From assembly GCA_024291935.2 (NCBI GenBank), contig CM044308.1, forward strand, positions 115,594,501 through 115,658,500: 64,000 bases of DNA, read 5' to 3'. Within the stretch, counting starts at the first letter, position 1, and each line of letters begins with the position of its first letter. A program made the position numbers and the translations under genes. Source of the stretch: Okapia johnstoni. Taxonomy: Eukaryota; Chordata; Mammalia; Artiodactyla; Giraffidae. Below are positions 20,531 to 31,640 of this stretch, in pieces. Under the pieces are notes generated by a model. The model worked only from the letters and a program-made list of their open reading frames with translations, was not told where the DNA came from and searched no databases.

Positions 20531-21535
20531 AAGAAGTGCCATCAGCACTGACTAACATAGCGAGGGGAACAGGGATGGGACAACTAGGAAAAGGGGAGGC
20601 AGGGGGAGTGGTCGTGTGTCTGAGCTGACCCATGGGGCAAGCACCTTAGACTTGGAAACCTGCTACTGCTTCCACTGCATTAACAGCCCTGCTCCCTGCC
20701 CTGAGCTCGCTGTCAAAAATGCTATAATGGGCTGCACTAGATAGAGAGCTCCGGGACACAGGGAGACAGCATCACTGGTCCTTGTCCATTCTGAGCCCAG
20801 GTTGTGGGCAGAGCAGTGACACACAGGAGCAGGAGGTGGCTCAAGCTGGCACAGGAGCAGAAGTCTTCAAGACCCGGATGAAGGCAGTGCAGGTGTTTCT
20901 GCCGGAGAGGAGATGACATGGGGCACGTGAATCCTCCTTCCCATCCAGGGCTCCTCCCACTGTTCCCACCCCCGACTCCCTGTAGTCCAAGCCCCCAGTA
21001 GCCTGCCCATCTGACCCTCAGCTCCACACTGGGCTGGATACTTCAGACCAGCAGCCAGTTATGGTGTCAGATGTGTAGCCAGACTCCTCAAGGAAGGGTC
21101 AAGAACATCTCTCAGCCACAAAGACCCCCAGTGCCTTTAGACAGACCTGGGAGCATCTCTTGCAATGCAGGGCAGGCCTATTGGGAAGATGGATAGATGG
21201 AGTGAACATACCCTACTCTTAGGTCTTTAGTAGTTCTCCATCGCCTGCCGAAAAGAGCCTCTTTCCAAATAACTCTAATATTCTTCCTAAACTCACCCTC
21301 ACCATCTTATATCTCCACCTTCCAGTCACTTCTTCTCAATCCCCCTTCTCTCCATCTTCTCCTGTTGAAACCCTCCCCATCCTCCAACATCCTTTGGCAT
21401 TAGAAGGATCAGAGTCTGAATCCCAGCCCTTTATCTTAATAACAGCATCACCCAGACTAGCCATGGACCCTTCACAGGCTTCAGGGTCTGCATCTGTGAA
21501 GTGGTGAGTGAAGGTTAAAAGTATGGTTTACAATA
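20531..21535. other. Unassigned; MIR-like piece near right end
   Basis: No gene seen. About 21420-21515 weakly resembles MIR. The minus frame at 20737-21027 has no domain or splice support. Confidence 0.35.
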
Positions 21536-21860
21536 GCACTTCTCAGGACTTCCCTGGCAGTCCAGTGGTTAAGAATCTACCTTCCAATGCAGGGGACACA
21601 GGTTCGATCCCTGGTCGGGGAACTAAGATCCCTCATACCGCAAGGAAGATCCACAACTAAGACCCAGACCAGCCAAAAATAAATAATAAAAATGAAACAA
21701 AAATAAAGTAGCCCTGCTCAAACTCTGATGTGTGTGCACTCACCAGGGGATCAGGTTACCCATTTGCATTTCTAGCAAGTTCTTGGTGATGCTGGTGCCA
21801 CTGGCATACTTGGAGTGACTTGGATTTGAATGCCTCACCTAAAGCCTAGCAAATAGCATT
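21536..21860. repeat. MER5-like element, split by a CHR SINE
   Basis: The end (cttctca) appears before the SINE, and the interior resumes after it (ctgctcaaactctgatgtgt, then caggggatcaggttacccat, then tgatgctggtgccactggca), like non-autonomous hAT MER5 copies. Confidence 0.6.
21545..21712 (+). mobile_element. CHR-type SINE
   Basis: Head ggacttccctggcagtccag, middle ggttcgatccctggtcgggg, then aactaagatccctcataccg and an A-rich tail. Confidence 0.9.
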
Positions 21861-21984
21861 GGCTTCCTGGCGACAGGGTATGGATGAGCACAGTCAGATG
21901 GATGGAGGGCCCAGGAAAATTTCTGGGGGTTTCAAGGAGTCACCTCAGTTCCACCAATCCTGGCAGTTTTTAAACACCAGTTCT

Positions 21985-23097
21985 GTTAAGTCGGTTAGTC
22001 ATGTCTGACTGTTTTCAACCCCATGGACTGCAGCACACCAGGCTTCCCTGTCCACCACCAACTCCCGGAGCTAACTCAAAATCATGTCCATCGAGTTGGT
22101 AATGCCATCCAACTATCTCATCCTCTGTCATCCCCTTCTCCTCCTGGCTTCAGACTTTCCCAGCATAAGTGTCTTTTCCAATGAGTTCTTTACATTAGGT
22201 GGCCAAAGTATTGGAGTTTCAGCTTCAACATCAGACCTTCCAATGAACACCCAGGACTGACCTCCTTTAGGATGGACTGGTTGGATCTCCTTGCAGTCCA
22301 AGGGACTCTCAAAAGTCTTCTCCAACACCACAGTTCAAAAGCATCAATTCTTTGACGCTCAGCTTTCTTTATGGTTCAACTCTCGCATCCATATGTGACT
22401 ACTGGAAAAACCATAGCTTTGACTAGATGGACCTTTGTCAGCAAAGTAATGTCTCTGCTTTTTAATATGCTATCTAGGTTTGTCATAGCTTTTCTTCCAA
22501 GGAGCAAACATCTTTTAATTTCATGGCTGCAGTCACCATCTGCAGTGATTTTGGAGCCCAAGAAAATAAAGTCTCTCACTGTTTCCATTGTTTCTCCATC
22601 TATTTGCCATGAAGTGATGGGACTGGATGTCATGATCTTAGTTTTTTGAATGTTGAGTTTTAACCCAACTTTTTCACTCTCCTCTTTCACTTTCATCAAG
22701 AGGCTCTTTAGTTCCTCTTTGCTTTCTGACATAAGGGTGATGTCATCTGCATATCTGAGGTTATTGATATTCCTCCTGGCAATCATGATTCCAGTTTGTG
22801 CTTCATCCAGCATGGCATTTTGCATGATGTACTCTGAATATACGGAGAAGGAAATGGTAACCCACTCCAGGATTCTTGCCTGGAGAATCCCATGGACAGA
22901 GGAACCTGGCAGGCTACAGTCTGTGGGGTCGCAAGAGTTGGACACAACTTAGCGACTAAACTACTACTACTACAATTTGCATTGGAGAAGGAAAAGGCAA
23001 CCCACTCCAGTATTCTTGACTGGAGAATTCCATGGACAGAGGAGCCTGGTGGGCTGCAGTTCATGGGGTCACAGAAAGTCGGACACGACTGAGTGAC

Positions 23098-23133
<36 letters not shown>

Positions 23134-23206
23134 CATATAAGTTAAATAAGCAGGGTGACAATACACAGCTTTGACATACCCCTTTCCCAATCTGTACCCA
23201 ATTTCA
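21985..23206 (-). mobile_element. BovB LINE 3' portion, split by BovA2
   Basis: RTE-type retrotransposon on the minus strand. Reading left from 22847, the minus-strand frame at 22376-22945 encodes the end of the reverse transcriptase: the catalytic YADD motif (context NLRYADDITL, residues 65-68), then the GSKITADGDCSHEIKRC segment and TNLDSILKSRDITL. The first 40 or so residues of that frame are SINE-derived, so it is a chimera, not a protein. The frame breaks near 22376. Text after the SINE (23131-23206: ataagttaaataagcagggt, then acaatacacagctttgacat) is the BovB continuation. No endonuclease domain is present, so the copy is dead. Confidence 0.92.
22848..23125 (+). mobile_element. BovA2 dimeric SINE in BovB
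   Basis: Two units begin at about 22848 (ggagaaggaaatggtaaccc) and 22985 (ggagaaggaaaaggcaaccc). The tail is a pure CA run at 23101-23128. The flanks tactctgaatata and actctgcatata read as a duplication with one mismatch. Confidence 0.9.
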
Positions 23207-23803
23207 AACATGCTGGTACTTTATTAAGAGAGCAGTTCCACATGCTCAGCCTTTTTATACAAATCAAGTTACAAGAACCTCAGCAATGGCCTTCAAGGGA
23301 CCTCTTCTCCAATAAACACTAGCTTTGGGGATAAAGGAGACAAGATGATGGGTCCTGAAAGGGCAGACTGAGAGGCAGTGTGGGGGAGCACTCCCACCTT
23401 GCCTTGGTGTTAAGGAAGAGGAGTTGGGGGCAGCTCTGAGAACATTGTCCCCAAACTTGCCCATCTGTGCATCCCATAGGCAGCCCTGTGGTCCGTGTAA
23501 GAGGGATCCTGGAATCTAGCCCTGCCATGGGCCTGGGTGCTGGCATCTCACTTCTCAGGGCCCCAGTTTCCTCACAGTGACAACTTGAGGGGGACTCAGT
23601 GGTTTCCACGTCCTTCTCTGTGTTGTAATCAAGTTCTGAGGGTGGAGGCAGGGGGCAGGGGAAGTAAAACTCAGGGAGAAAAACTCCTACGGTAAACTAG
23701 ATAGTGATACTTTGTCAAGAAACAGGATGCACAGCGCCATAAAAATCAGAGTAATTTACTATGAAACAACATTCTGGTCTATTTTGTGTTATTCTCCCAT
23801 CAG
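23207..23803. other. Unassigned; possible conserved stretch
   Basis: About 23690-23790 is repeat-free AT-rich text (ggtaaactagatagtgatac; aatcagagtaatttactatg). No gene recognised. Confidence 0.35.
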
Positions 23804-23921
23804 AGCCACAGAACCAGCCTAAGTCAACAGCTCGGGCAGGAGCCGGGGAACAAAGGAGATTGTGTCCCTCCCTCAGCACCAACTCGGGGCAAGTCAACCC
23901 CACCTGACTCCAGGGAAACAG
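23804..23921 (+). other. Weak exon candidate
   Basis: A pyrimidine-rich acceptor (tgttattctcccatcag) precedes an open 118-bp block ending GGGAAACAG|gtagga. The frame (SHRTSLSQQLGQEPGNKGD at its start) has no recognised domain. The site pair may be chance or part of a non-coding transcript. Confidence 0.2.
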
Positions 23922-24174
23922 GTAGGACCAGGTGGGCCCCGTGGTGGCCAGAGAACCAGGGCACTGACTGCTTCTGTTGGGGGAGGCTGGACTCGGCTGA
24001 GCCCAGGAGGGAGCCTGAAAGATGGGGGCCCCATCCAGGCCAGGGTAGAGTGGGTCCAGCCTCTTAGAAGGATCTAAACAGAGTCGGCTGCCCATCTCAT
24101 GCCCTGCAAACACAGGCAACCCTGGAGAGTGAGGCTGGTCTCAGGGGCCGCTGGCAAAATGGAAAAAAAAATAA

Positions 24175-24600
24175 AACAGAGACCAGAGTTCCAGTCCTGC
24201 CCTATCTCACCAACTGGGTAATGGGGACAAGTTGCTTGAATTGCTTGGGCTTCCCTGGTGGCTCAGATGGTAAAGAATCCGCCTGCAATGCAGGAGACCC
24301 AGCTTTGATCCCTGGGTCGGGAAGATCCCCTGGAGAAGGGAACGGCTACCCCACTCCAGTATTCTTGCCTGGAGAATCCCATGGACAGAGGAGCCTGGTG
24401 GGCTACAGTCCATGGGGTCACAAAGAGTCGGACACGACTGAGCAATTAATGCTTTCACTTTCTGACCCTTACTGTTCTCATTTCATCTATAAAATGGGAA
24501 TAGTTCCACTCAGCTCATAGGGTAGTGGGGGAATTAAACGAGATCATCTATGTCAAGGGTCTGATCACCAAGAAGCCCAGGTCACTAACTCAGGCCCCTC
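24175..24600 (+). repeat. MIR, split by a Bov-tA
   Basis: Left part ctgccctatctcaccaactg, then gggtaatggggacaagttgc. Right part cattactgttctc-like text, then tcatctataaaatgggaata, then gtgggggaattaaacgagat. The Bov-tA lies between. Confidence 0.8.
24247..24450 (+). mobile_element. Bov-tA SINE
   Basis: gggcttccctggtggctcag head, aagaatccgcctgcaatgca, gaagatcccctggagaaggg, then gcctggtgggctacagtcca and gagtcggacacgactgagca. Well preserved, so probably young. Confidence 0.95.
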
Positions 24601-24724
24601 ACTCGGGGAGGAAGCTACGTGCCCTCCCACACTCTGCCTCCACGCCCTGCCCTCCACCTGATCCGTTCCTCCTCCTCTGTCTGCTCTGCTTGACCATGAA
24701 GCCCAACAACAAGGACTGCGATGA

Positions 24725-25100
24725 TAACAGCAAGCAGGCCCGGGCTTTCCTTAGGCACGTGTCTCACTTGAGCCTCACAGCCGTCCTCACCCGGGTGTAT
24801 TCTGTGAAGAAGCAGAGATGTTGAGACACCTGCTCCAGATCACACAGCAGCAAGGCTGGAGCTGGGCTCACCTATGGACCGAGGCCTGCCTGATCCAAAG
24901 GCTGGGCTCTTAACTGCTTCCCTCTATTTCCTCTGCTGTCGTAGAAAGAACACCACCCAGAGTTCCAGATCCTGGCTTCAGCCCTGCCCCTGGTAAAGCT
25001 GTGACTTGGGAAGTCACTATCCTCCCAAGCCACAGTTTCCGGATCCCTAACAAGGTGCGGAGAGATCTTTACGGGCCGTCTGGCTCTGATGTTCTCTGAC
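24725..25100. repeat. Two MIR copies, head to head
   Basis: Antisense MIR at about 24725-24925 (tgctccagatcacacagcag, then caaggctggagctgggctca). Sense MIR at about 24945-25100 (gctgtgacttgggaagtcac, then aagccacagtttccggatcc). Confidence 0.7.
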
Positions 25101-26057
25101 TCTAATGAGTTGGGGAGAAAAGGGGAGGTTTTGTTCTCCACCCCAAAGGTGATGACTCTGTCAGAGGAATGACAGCCAGGCCAGGGGACCCCCGCCCGGC
25201 AGCCTCATTACCTCTTCCGATGACAGGCTGGCGCCTCGCAGCTCTGGTCCTTAGCTGCTTGGCCACAGCCCTGAGACATAACTGTGGCCGGACGAGACTC
25301 TGATCTGGCTTTGGTTGTAACTCTGTCTCACGGAGCGCTGGCTCTCTCTTTCCCACTCGCTTCTGCTCCCCAGGGTTTCTGTGATCAAAGTGCCTTTACC
25401 GTAAGTCTCCCAGGGCCGGCACTGCCTGGGAGGAGGAGAGAGACAGTCTGACAGTCTGTGGAGAGAGACCCCAGAGAGATTTCCCAGACACTGCCTGCCG
25501 CTCAGGGTGACTGGGGAAGGCTGCGGAGACCGGGTACTCGCAAGAAGGAACTGCCAGTAGGCGGGAACAACAACAGATGAGGACTAGGGGTGCGGGGTCC
25601 CTTTAAAATGAAGACCATGCCCCACCAGCTGATCTCCAGTGTTGAACCAGAAAGTGATTCTGGTGTGGTCCCAAAGAAGCATCTCAGCATGGCCAAGAGA
25701 TACAGAAAGAGGAAGGACCTCGGCTCTATCCTGCCCCTACTATTACCAACTTCCCTGACCCCTGTTTTTCATTAATCCAATTGGGACAGTAGAACCTAGC
25801 TACTTCCTTGAATGGCTGTGATGATGACAAAGCACATGCAAAGAACTTAAGGTGTGGGCAGAGCAAGGATGCAACCAGTAGCCAATCCCATCCTTTCTTC
25901 TCCTTACCGTCCCCTTGTCAAGGTTTAAGCTCCTAACGTCTAAAAGGGGGTAAAAAGGTCCACCTCTTAAGGTGGAAAAAAAAATGTTAAATAATAAGGG
26001 AATGCACATGGTGCTTCATAAGTGCAGCTCCCCCCTGCCCTTCCCAGTCTGGTTTCT
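25101..26057. other. Unassigned; GC-rich left part
   Basis: About 25180-25400 is GC-rich with several CpGs and an open minus frame (25102-25356) but only a half-convincing donor. A plus frame at 25590-25775 lacks splice sites. No gene assigned. Confidence 0.35.
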
Positions 26058-26287
26058 TGTTTTTTTTAATCTTTATTTACTTTTGGCTACTCTGTGTCCT
26101 CATTGCTGTGCAGGGGCTTTCTCTAGTTGTGATGAGCAGGTGCTGCCCTTCCTTGCGGGCTCAGTAGTCATGGCGCATCAGCTTTGTCGCCCCTCCGGCA
26201 TGTGGAATCTTCCTGGGCCAGGGATCAAATCAGTGTCCCCTGCATTGGCAGGTGGATTCCCAACCACTGGACCACCACGGAAGTCCC
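26058..26287 (-). mobile_element. CHR-type SINE, antisense, near full length
   Basis: T-rich start, then actttggctac-like text, tctctagttgtgatgagcag, gggctcagtagtcatggcgc, then gggccagggatcaaatcagt and accactggaccaccacggaa (antisense tRNA head). Confidence 0.85.
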
Positions 26288-26289
26288 TG

Positions 26290-26415
26290 AGTCTCAGCTT
26301 CTGCATCTGAGAAAGAGCTGATGCCGCTGATGCCCCAGACAGCCAAGGGCAGAGGTGGCAGGTAGTATATGTGGCAAATGCCTGGCACTTAGGAAGCACC
26401 CTCAATACACATGAG
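26290..26415 (+). repeat. MIR fragment
   Basis: agtctcagcttctgcatctg, then caaatgcctggcacttagga resembles the sense MIR core and tail. Confidence 0.5.
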
Positions 26416-27260
26416 CCTCCTGTCCCACCCTCCCCCATGCCCCTCCCTCCTGGTTTCTATGTCTGGACCATCATAGGATTTACTGTTGGTGGTGTCCAGC
26501 CACTCAGGGCCACCACTGAGAGCAGACGGCATGAGAGAACTGGATAGTGCCATCCTTCTCAGCCACCAAGCATTACGACTGCACGGGGACCAAGCTGGTC
26601 AGGGCCTTTCTCTCCTGGCTAAGTGGTTGTTGGCCCATCAGCTGAAGGGTAGAGGAATTCCAGCCAGGAGAAAGAGCCGTAGATCTCCTGCTGCACATGG
26701 TGGCTGCAACAGTAGCCGCTCAGTTTCATGCGTGGGGCCCACTCCCGGCAGATAAGCAGGCCCATATATCTCCGTCAGAGACTCCCGCTCAAGGGCAGCA
26801 CCATAAATCCCAGGTCGGGAGCCAGCAAACAAGTGGGCCTACCCCTCCTTGGCGAGCATCCTTTCTCCTGGGGCCCAGCTACTCTGCATGTGGCGGGCTC
26901 AGGGACTGGCATGGAGTGTAATCTGCGGTTGTACGTCTGACCCATCAGGAACCCCAGGAGAGGGGCCTCTCTCCCTCTCCTGCTGACTCAGACAACTGCC
27001 TCTCTCACACCTGCCCCTGAAGCCGGGAGTTTAATTCTCCGCCTGCTCCAGGATCTCTCTCACTTCTTGGAATGGTTCTGTGGCTGCCTGGCTGCCTGCC
27101 TTCTCCAGCTCATCAATCCTTCCCAGCCCAGGACACGAGGGAGGCAGGGGTGGGGGAAGGGGGGATGGGAAGAAGGGGAATCCCAAGGGAGAGGGGAGCA
27201 GGGCTGGAAGCCTAGAGTTACAGACTCCTTCTGCCTGGATTTTCCTATCTGTACAATGTG
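26416..27260. other. Unassigned; no supported gene
   Basis: Several opposed short frames (26486-26755 +, 26697-26921 +, 27067-27435 +, the last reading into a SINE). None has convincing splice sites or domains. Confidence 0.35.
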
Positions 27261-27272
27261 TCTCCATTCATT

Positions 27273-27554
27273 GGTTAACATTTTCATGTATTTATTTATT
27301 TTGGCTGTGCTGGGTCTTTGTTTCTATATGCAGGTCTTCTCTAGTTGTGGTGTGCAGTCTTCTCATTGTCACAGCTTCTCTTGTTATGCAGCACAGGCTC
27401 TGGGCGCACAGGCTCTGGGCGCATGGACTCAGTAGTTATGGTGCAGAGGCTTAGTTGCTCTGAGGCATATAGGATCCTCCCGTACCAGGGATGGAACCCA
27501 CGTCCCCTGCATTGAAAGGCAGATTCTTAACCATTGGACCACAAGGGAAGCCCC
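27273..27554 (-). mobile_element. CHR-type SINE, antisense, 12-bp duplication
   Basis: Full-length antisense CHR copy (ttggctgtgctgggtctttg, then ccattggaccacaagggaag). The perfect duplication tctccattcatt lies at 27261-27272 and 27555-27566. Inside, the 15-bp unit caggctctgggcgca is tandemly doubled at 27394-27423. Confidence 0.93.
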
Positions 27555-27566
27555 TCTCCATTCATT

Positions 27567-28260
27567 TTTTTTCAACAGGTATTTACATGTAAGGCCTTGT
27601 TCTGAATGCTCTGCCTAGCCATCACGAAGACTGTGTCCTGAGCAAGCTTGCCTTCTGGTGAAGGAGACCAGGAAAGCTGAGGTAAACACATGGAGAAGCC
27701 AGATTATTTCAGATAGGAATGGCTCTGAAGAAAATGGAAAGGGTGGGACTGGGATGAGAACACCACTTAAGGGAAGGATTTCAGGGAAGTCAGGAAGTGG
27801 CCTCGGGGCTGAGGTCTCAGTGACAGGAGGAGAAGCCCAGTAAGGACACAAAGGAAAAACATGGCAGGCAGAGGGAACAGCAATGAGAGGTCCGGAGATG
27901 GGAAGGAGCTTTAGCATGTCAGGCAAAAAGGAAGCCGGCCTGCTGTGTCTAGGATGTGGGGGTGGTGTGCTGTGAAATGCAGAGAAGGAAGCAGAGGACG
28001 GACCACACAGGGCTTTGCAGGCTGTAGACGGCGGCGGGGTTAGGAGTGTGGATTTTACCTGTAATAGGGGCCATGGGGAGATTCTGAGTTGGGGACGGCC
28101 GTGATCTGATTACCTCTGGTACACATCTGCAGAGAATAAGCTGAGGGGGACAGGAGTGGAAGAGCTTGGTGTGGAAGGAGGCCCCATAATAGGTATGAAG
28201 ACTTGATCCAAATGAGTTTAGTGAGGAGGCAGGGAGAATGTAGCTTTGACAAGTCAGACC
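27567..28260 (-). repeat. L2 LINE, antisense
   Basis: caacaggtatttacatgtaa, then gaaggatttcagggaagtca, then ggcagagggaacagcaatga, then gggctttgcaggctgtagac matches the antisense L2 3' kilobase. Confidence 0.75.
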
Positions 28261-28329
28261 CAGCAAAGATGAGCCAAGAACCACCACCACTCCCACCCTG
28301 CCAGGAAGTGGCTAGATCAACCTTTTCAT

Positions 28330-28560
28330 GGTTTGTTTACAATTAAACAAACATTTGTTGAGCACCTTCTCTGTACCAGGCAGTGGGGAATCAGACAGGA
28401 GTAAGATGTTATTTAGGGACAAATTATTTCAGGCATAGAAGCCTCTGGGCAGCCCTACCCAGAGAATCAGGGAGGGCTTCCCAGGAAAGGTGACTGTCAG
28501 CCAGCATTTACAGGAGGGGCTGGGCAACAACACACAGCAGGGAAACCCCAGACACAGTTA
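28330..28560 (-). repeat. L2 fragment, antisense
   Basis: aaacaaacatttgttgagca, then ccttctctgtaccaggcagt, then ggagggcttcccaggaaagg. Confidence 0.8.
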
Positions 28561-28959
28561 GACCCGAGGCCTGGACTGGAGGCCACTCTGCCAGGCACTT
28601 TCAAACACCAGCCCACGCGGAGAGGCCCATGTGCAGAACTGAGGGTTCTCTGGTGACTACCAGCTTCAACCAACAGGCAGATTCCAGCCTCCAGCCTTGG
28701 AGTTTTCAGGTGAGGCCCCAGACGTCTCAGAGCAGAGAAAAGTCATCCCCGCTGGGTTGTGACCCAACTCCTGATCCGCAGAATCCATGACATAATCAAT
28801 GGGTGTTTTACTCCACTACACTTCGGCATAATTCGTTTCACAGGCAGGAGTAACTGGAACAGCTCCCCACTGTCTGCCCTTGTTATGGAGCCCAAGTTCT
28901 TGACAGCATTTGCTGAGATCTCCAGGACCGGCCCCACCTACTTCCAGGCTCAGGTCTTT
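28561..28959. other. Unassigned, repeat-poor
   Basis: About 28745-28900 has no recognised repeat (gacataatcaatgggtgttt; cggcataattcgtttcacag). The frames here lack splice support. Confidence 0.35.
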
Positions 28960-29330
28960 CCCCTTCTACTTTGCGTCTGAAACACCTTGGTTTCTGGAAC
29001 AGGGCACGCTGCGCTCCGCTCCCCAACCCCCGATCTCACACGGGCTCTCCCTCTGGTCCGGTGCCCGCGTTCCTCCTCAAGTAGGCGGCCTAACTCTACC
29101 TCCAAGTCCCACCTGGACCCCACTTGCGGCGGAAGTCCTTCTTGATGCCGAAAATCCCTCGGATACCGTCCACCCCCGGCCCGGCGGTATCACTCACTGC
29201 TCAGTCAGTACCTGTCCATGTTCTCTCCCTCAACCAGGGGCTCAGGGAGGTGACAGCTTTGTCCCTTTCACTGTTTTATCCCGAGCATAACGCCTGGCTC
29301 ATATTCATTAAAGAAATGCACCACTGAGTA
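28960..29330 (+). repeat. CpG-rich L2 fragment
   Basis: Sense L2: caagtcccacctggacccca, then cggaagtccttcttgatgcc, then catattcattaaagaaatgc at the end. Unusually for an old repeat it keeps many CpGs around 29005-29190. Confidence 0.6.
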
Positions 29331-29354
29331 TGAGAATGAGTTCGTCCTCCCTGG

Positions 29355-29620
29355 GCCTGACCAAGTACACACCATGCATTTCCTGAGCCCCTCCTATGTG
29401 CCCAGCTGGGTGCAGAGAACACCCATCAGCTTCTAAGACATGCTAAGTCTGGAGAGGGCTGCCAACAAAGGAAGAAGCCGGCAGAAGGAAAGTCAGAAAG
29501 ACAGCTGCCACCCAGGGAGACTTCCTGGAGGAAGTGGTATTATAGCTGGGTCCTGATGATGGATTGCAACAGGTTGGCACAGAGGGAAAGGGGATCAGTT
29601 AGGGAGACAAAAGGAACTGC
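29355..29620 (-). repeat. L2 fragment, antisense
   Basis: tgcatttcctgagcccctcc, then tatgtgcccagctgggtgca, then agggagacttcctggaggaa. Confidence 0.7.
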
Positions 29621-30429
29621 CTAAGTAAAGTCTAAGGCAGTCCTGCCCAACAGGCTGGTGCAGGGACCACACACCGAGTAGCACCAATTTCAGAGGCAAG
29701 ACCAGGACCTGGAAATGACTCAGCACCAGGGCATCTAGATGAGGAAAAGTTGACTTCACAGGGGAGAAGCCACCCTGTATGCCAGCATATAGTCCCTGAG
29801 AAAATGCAGAGGGCAGCTGTTGGGAGCAGAGAATGAAGAGAAGGATGGGGGCTGGAGCTAGAGTCTAAGAGACAGAATAGCCAGACAGATGGCCTTCCCA
29901 GAGGCTGCAGCACCCCAGACAAGGCAGAGCTACCCTCTGTCTGCAAAGGCCCATGGTAGCCAGGTGTCTAGTGGGCCAGGTGACCTTCATGGCTCCCAGG
30001 CTGGTGCAGTGGCTCCCATCCCTTTGAGATGTTGATAGAGCTGTGGACCCTCCCTCTGAAATGTCCCTGTGCATATGCATTGACACCCTGACCTGTCCAA
30101 AGATCCCAGAATCACACCCCAGTTAAGTACTAAAGTACTAAGCAGCCCCTTAGGCAATGTGTGGGATATCCCGAATCCAGGGCCACCAAATCAGGTGGGG
30201 CGGAGGGAGAGGCGCCCGAAGAAAGGTCTGCAGGCGCATGGGGCAGCAGGGGAAGGGGAGCTTTTTCAGAGTTTGCCTGAAGGCAGAGCGGAAGCCTGGT
30301 GGGATGGGTTAAGGATTCCTGGGGATTCAAGCTGCGGGGGAAGGGAAGAGGGGCCAATAAGGCTAATGCAGGCCCAGGGAGGGCAGGGGACACAGGGGTC
30401 CCAAGGAGAGCGCTGGGTGCCTGGCAGAG
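29621..30429. other. Unassigned sequence
   Basis: No gene or repeat recognised. The minus frame at 29632-29946 and opposed frames near 30130-30467 have no supporting splice sites. Confidence 0.35.
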
Positions 30430-30540
30430 GAGGAGAACTCAGGTGCCTCTTGCCTCAGTTTCCCTGATTGTGAAATGGGAAGATGCTCCTCCCGTCCTTG
30501 CTTTCTCCCCTGTGGGACCCAGCAAGGAGGACTGAGATAA
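30430..30540 (+). repeat. MIR fragment
   Basis: tcttgcctcagtttccctga, then ttgtgaaatgggaagatgct. Confidence 0.65.
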
Positions 30541-31129
30541 AGCCCACCACGTGCCCTGGGCCCTTGGAGAGGAGCACTGGATTGACGCTCATACAGAGCT
30601 GTACGGCTTGGCTCGGGAAGCAGGTCTCGGTGAGGCATGCAGCCTTCCAGGGAGAGAGATAATGGGCGAGAGCGATAACACTGGCAAAGGAGGCTAGAGA
30701 GCGTCCGGGGGGCTTTACGGAGATAGGAGGGGAGAAAAGGCTGCTAATGTGGGTGGGGGCAGGGGGAGCAAAGCTGCTCCTGATGCCTCCATAGGGCCTT
30801 TGAGCTCAAAATCAGGCCTTCCTCGGGGAGAGGCCTACAGGGATGTGAAAAGCAGAGAGAAGAAGCTGAGACAAGGAGATAACTGACAAGTTGGGTATCT
30901 CTAACTGGTTCCTCCCCTCTGAAAACTTCAGTAGCAGGGGTGTGGGGGAGGCGAGAGGCACAGTTGGGTATCAGACAGACCCACCCTCACCCCCCTCTTC
31001 TTACTTCATGATCCCACTCAGCCCCTCGTTCCCTCTGAAGCTCAGAGAAAATAAGGCCCCCTGACGGGGGTGCTTAGGACATGCTGGCACCCATCTATTC
31101 CTGGCCACGTGGCTCTGTGCCTCCTATAG
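30541..31129. other. Unassigned, purine-rich
   Basis: About 30650-30720 has three GATA cores (gagataatgg, gcgataacac, ggagatagg) in repeat-free text. Nothing else recognised. Confidence 0.35.
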
Positions 31130-31260
31130 ATGAGAGCACATATCAGAGGCCATATGCAACCCCACCAGGGTACAGAGGAGGAAACCAAGGCATCAAGAAA
31201 TCAGAAAGATCATCTGACTCCAGAGCTTGTGTTACTGCTCCCAGCTGCTAGTTACTCTGG
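31130..31260 (-). repeat. MIR fragment
   Basis: ggtacagaggaggaaaccaa, then gactccagagcttgtgttac. Confidence 0.6.
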
Positions 31261-31439
31261 GGTCCAGAATGGATCCCTGGGGTCAGAAGAGCAAAACTGA
31301 CGGTTGAGACATGAGGAGGGGTCCCTCCTCACAGGCAGATCAGGGCTCTTGGAGTACGCAGCCATTAGGGGGTGCAGAGGGCATCATAGATAGCAAACAG
31401 AGGGATGCTAAGAGTACATAAGAGGCTATTACCCATTTG

Positions 31440-31640
31440 TAACAGGAGTAATCTTTGAGACCTGTGTGTCAGGCATTTGACAGATGAGAGGTAGCCCAAT
31501 GAATCCACACAACTCTATGAAAAGGGCTCATTATCCTTTGTGACAGGCACTCAGAGAGGTTAAGTGAGTTGCCTCTGGTCACACAGCTAGGAACTGGCAA
31601 GTCAGAATTTGAACAAAGGTGTATCTGCCTCCCTGTACCT
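31440..31640 (-). repeat. MIR
   Basis: tccacacaactctatgaaaa, then ggcactcagagaggttaagt, then ggtcacacagctaggaactg: well-preserved antisense MIR. Confidence 0.8.

Noticed and set aside
24221..24520. Recurrent frames with GILQARILEW- or SNACNAGDP-like strings, here and at many other sites
   Set aside because: These are translations of Bov-tA/BovA SINEs in either orientation.
25212..25362. Possible minus-strand exon with donor AAGAG|gtaatg
   Set aside because: The upstream boundary is purine-rich with no acceptor tract and no promoter signal was seen, so it stays unassigned.
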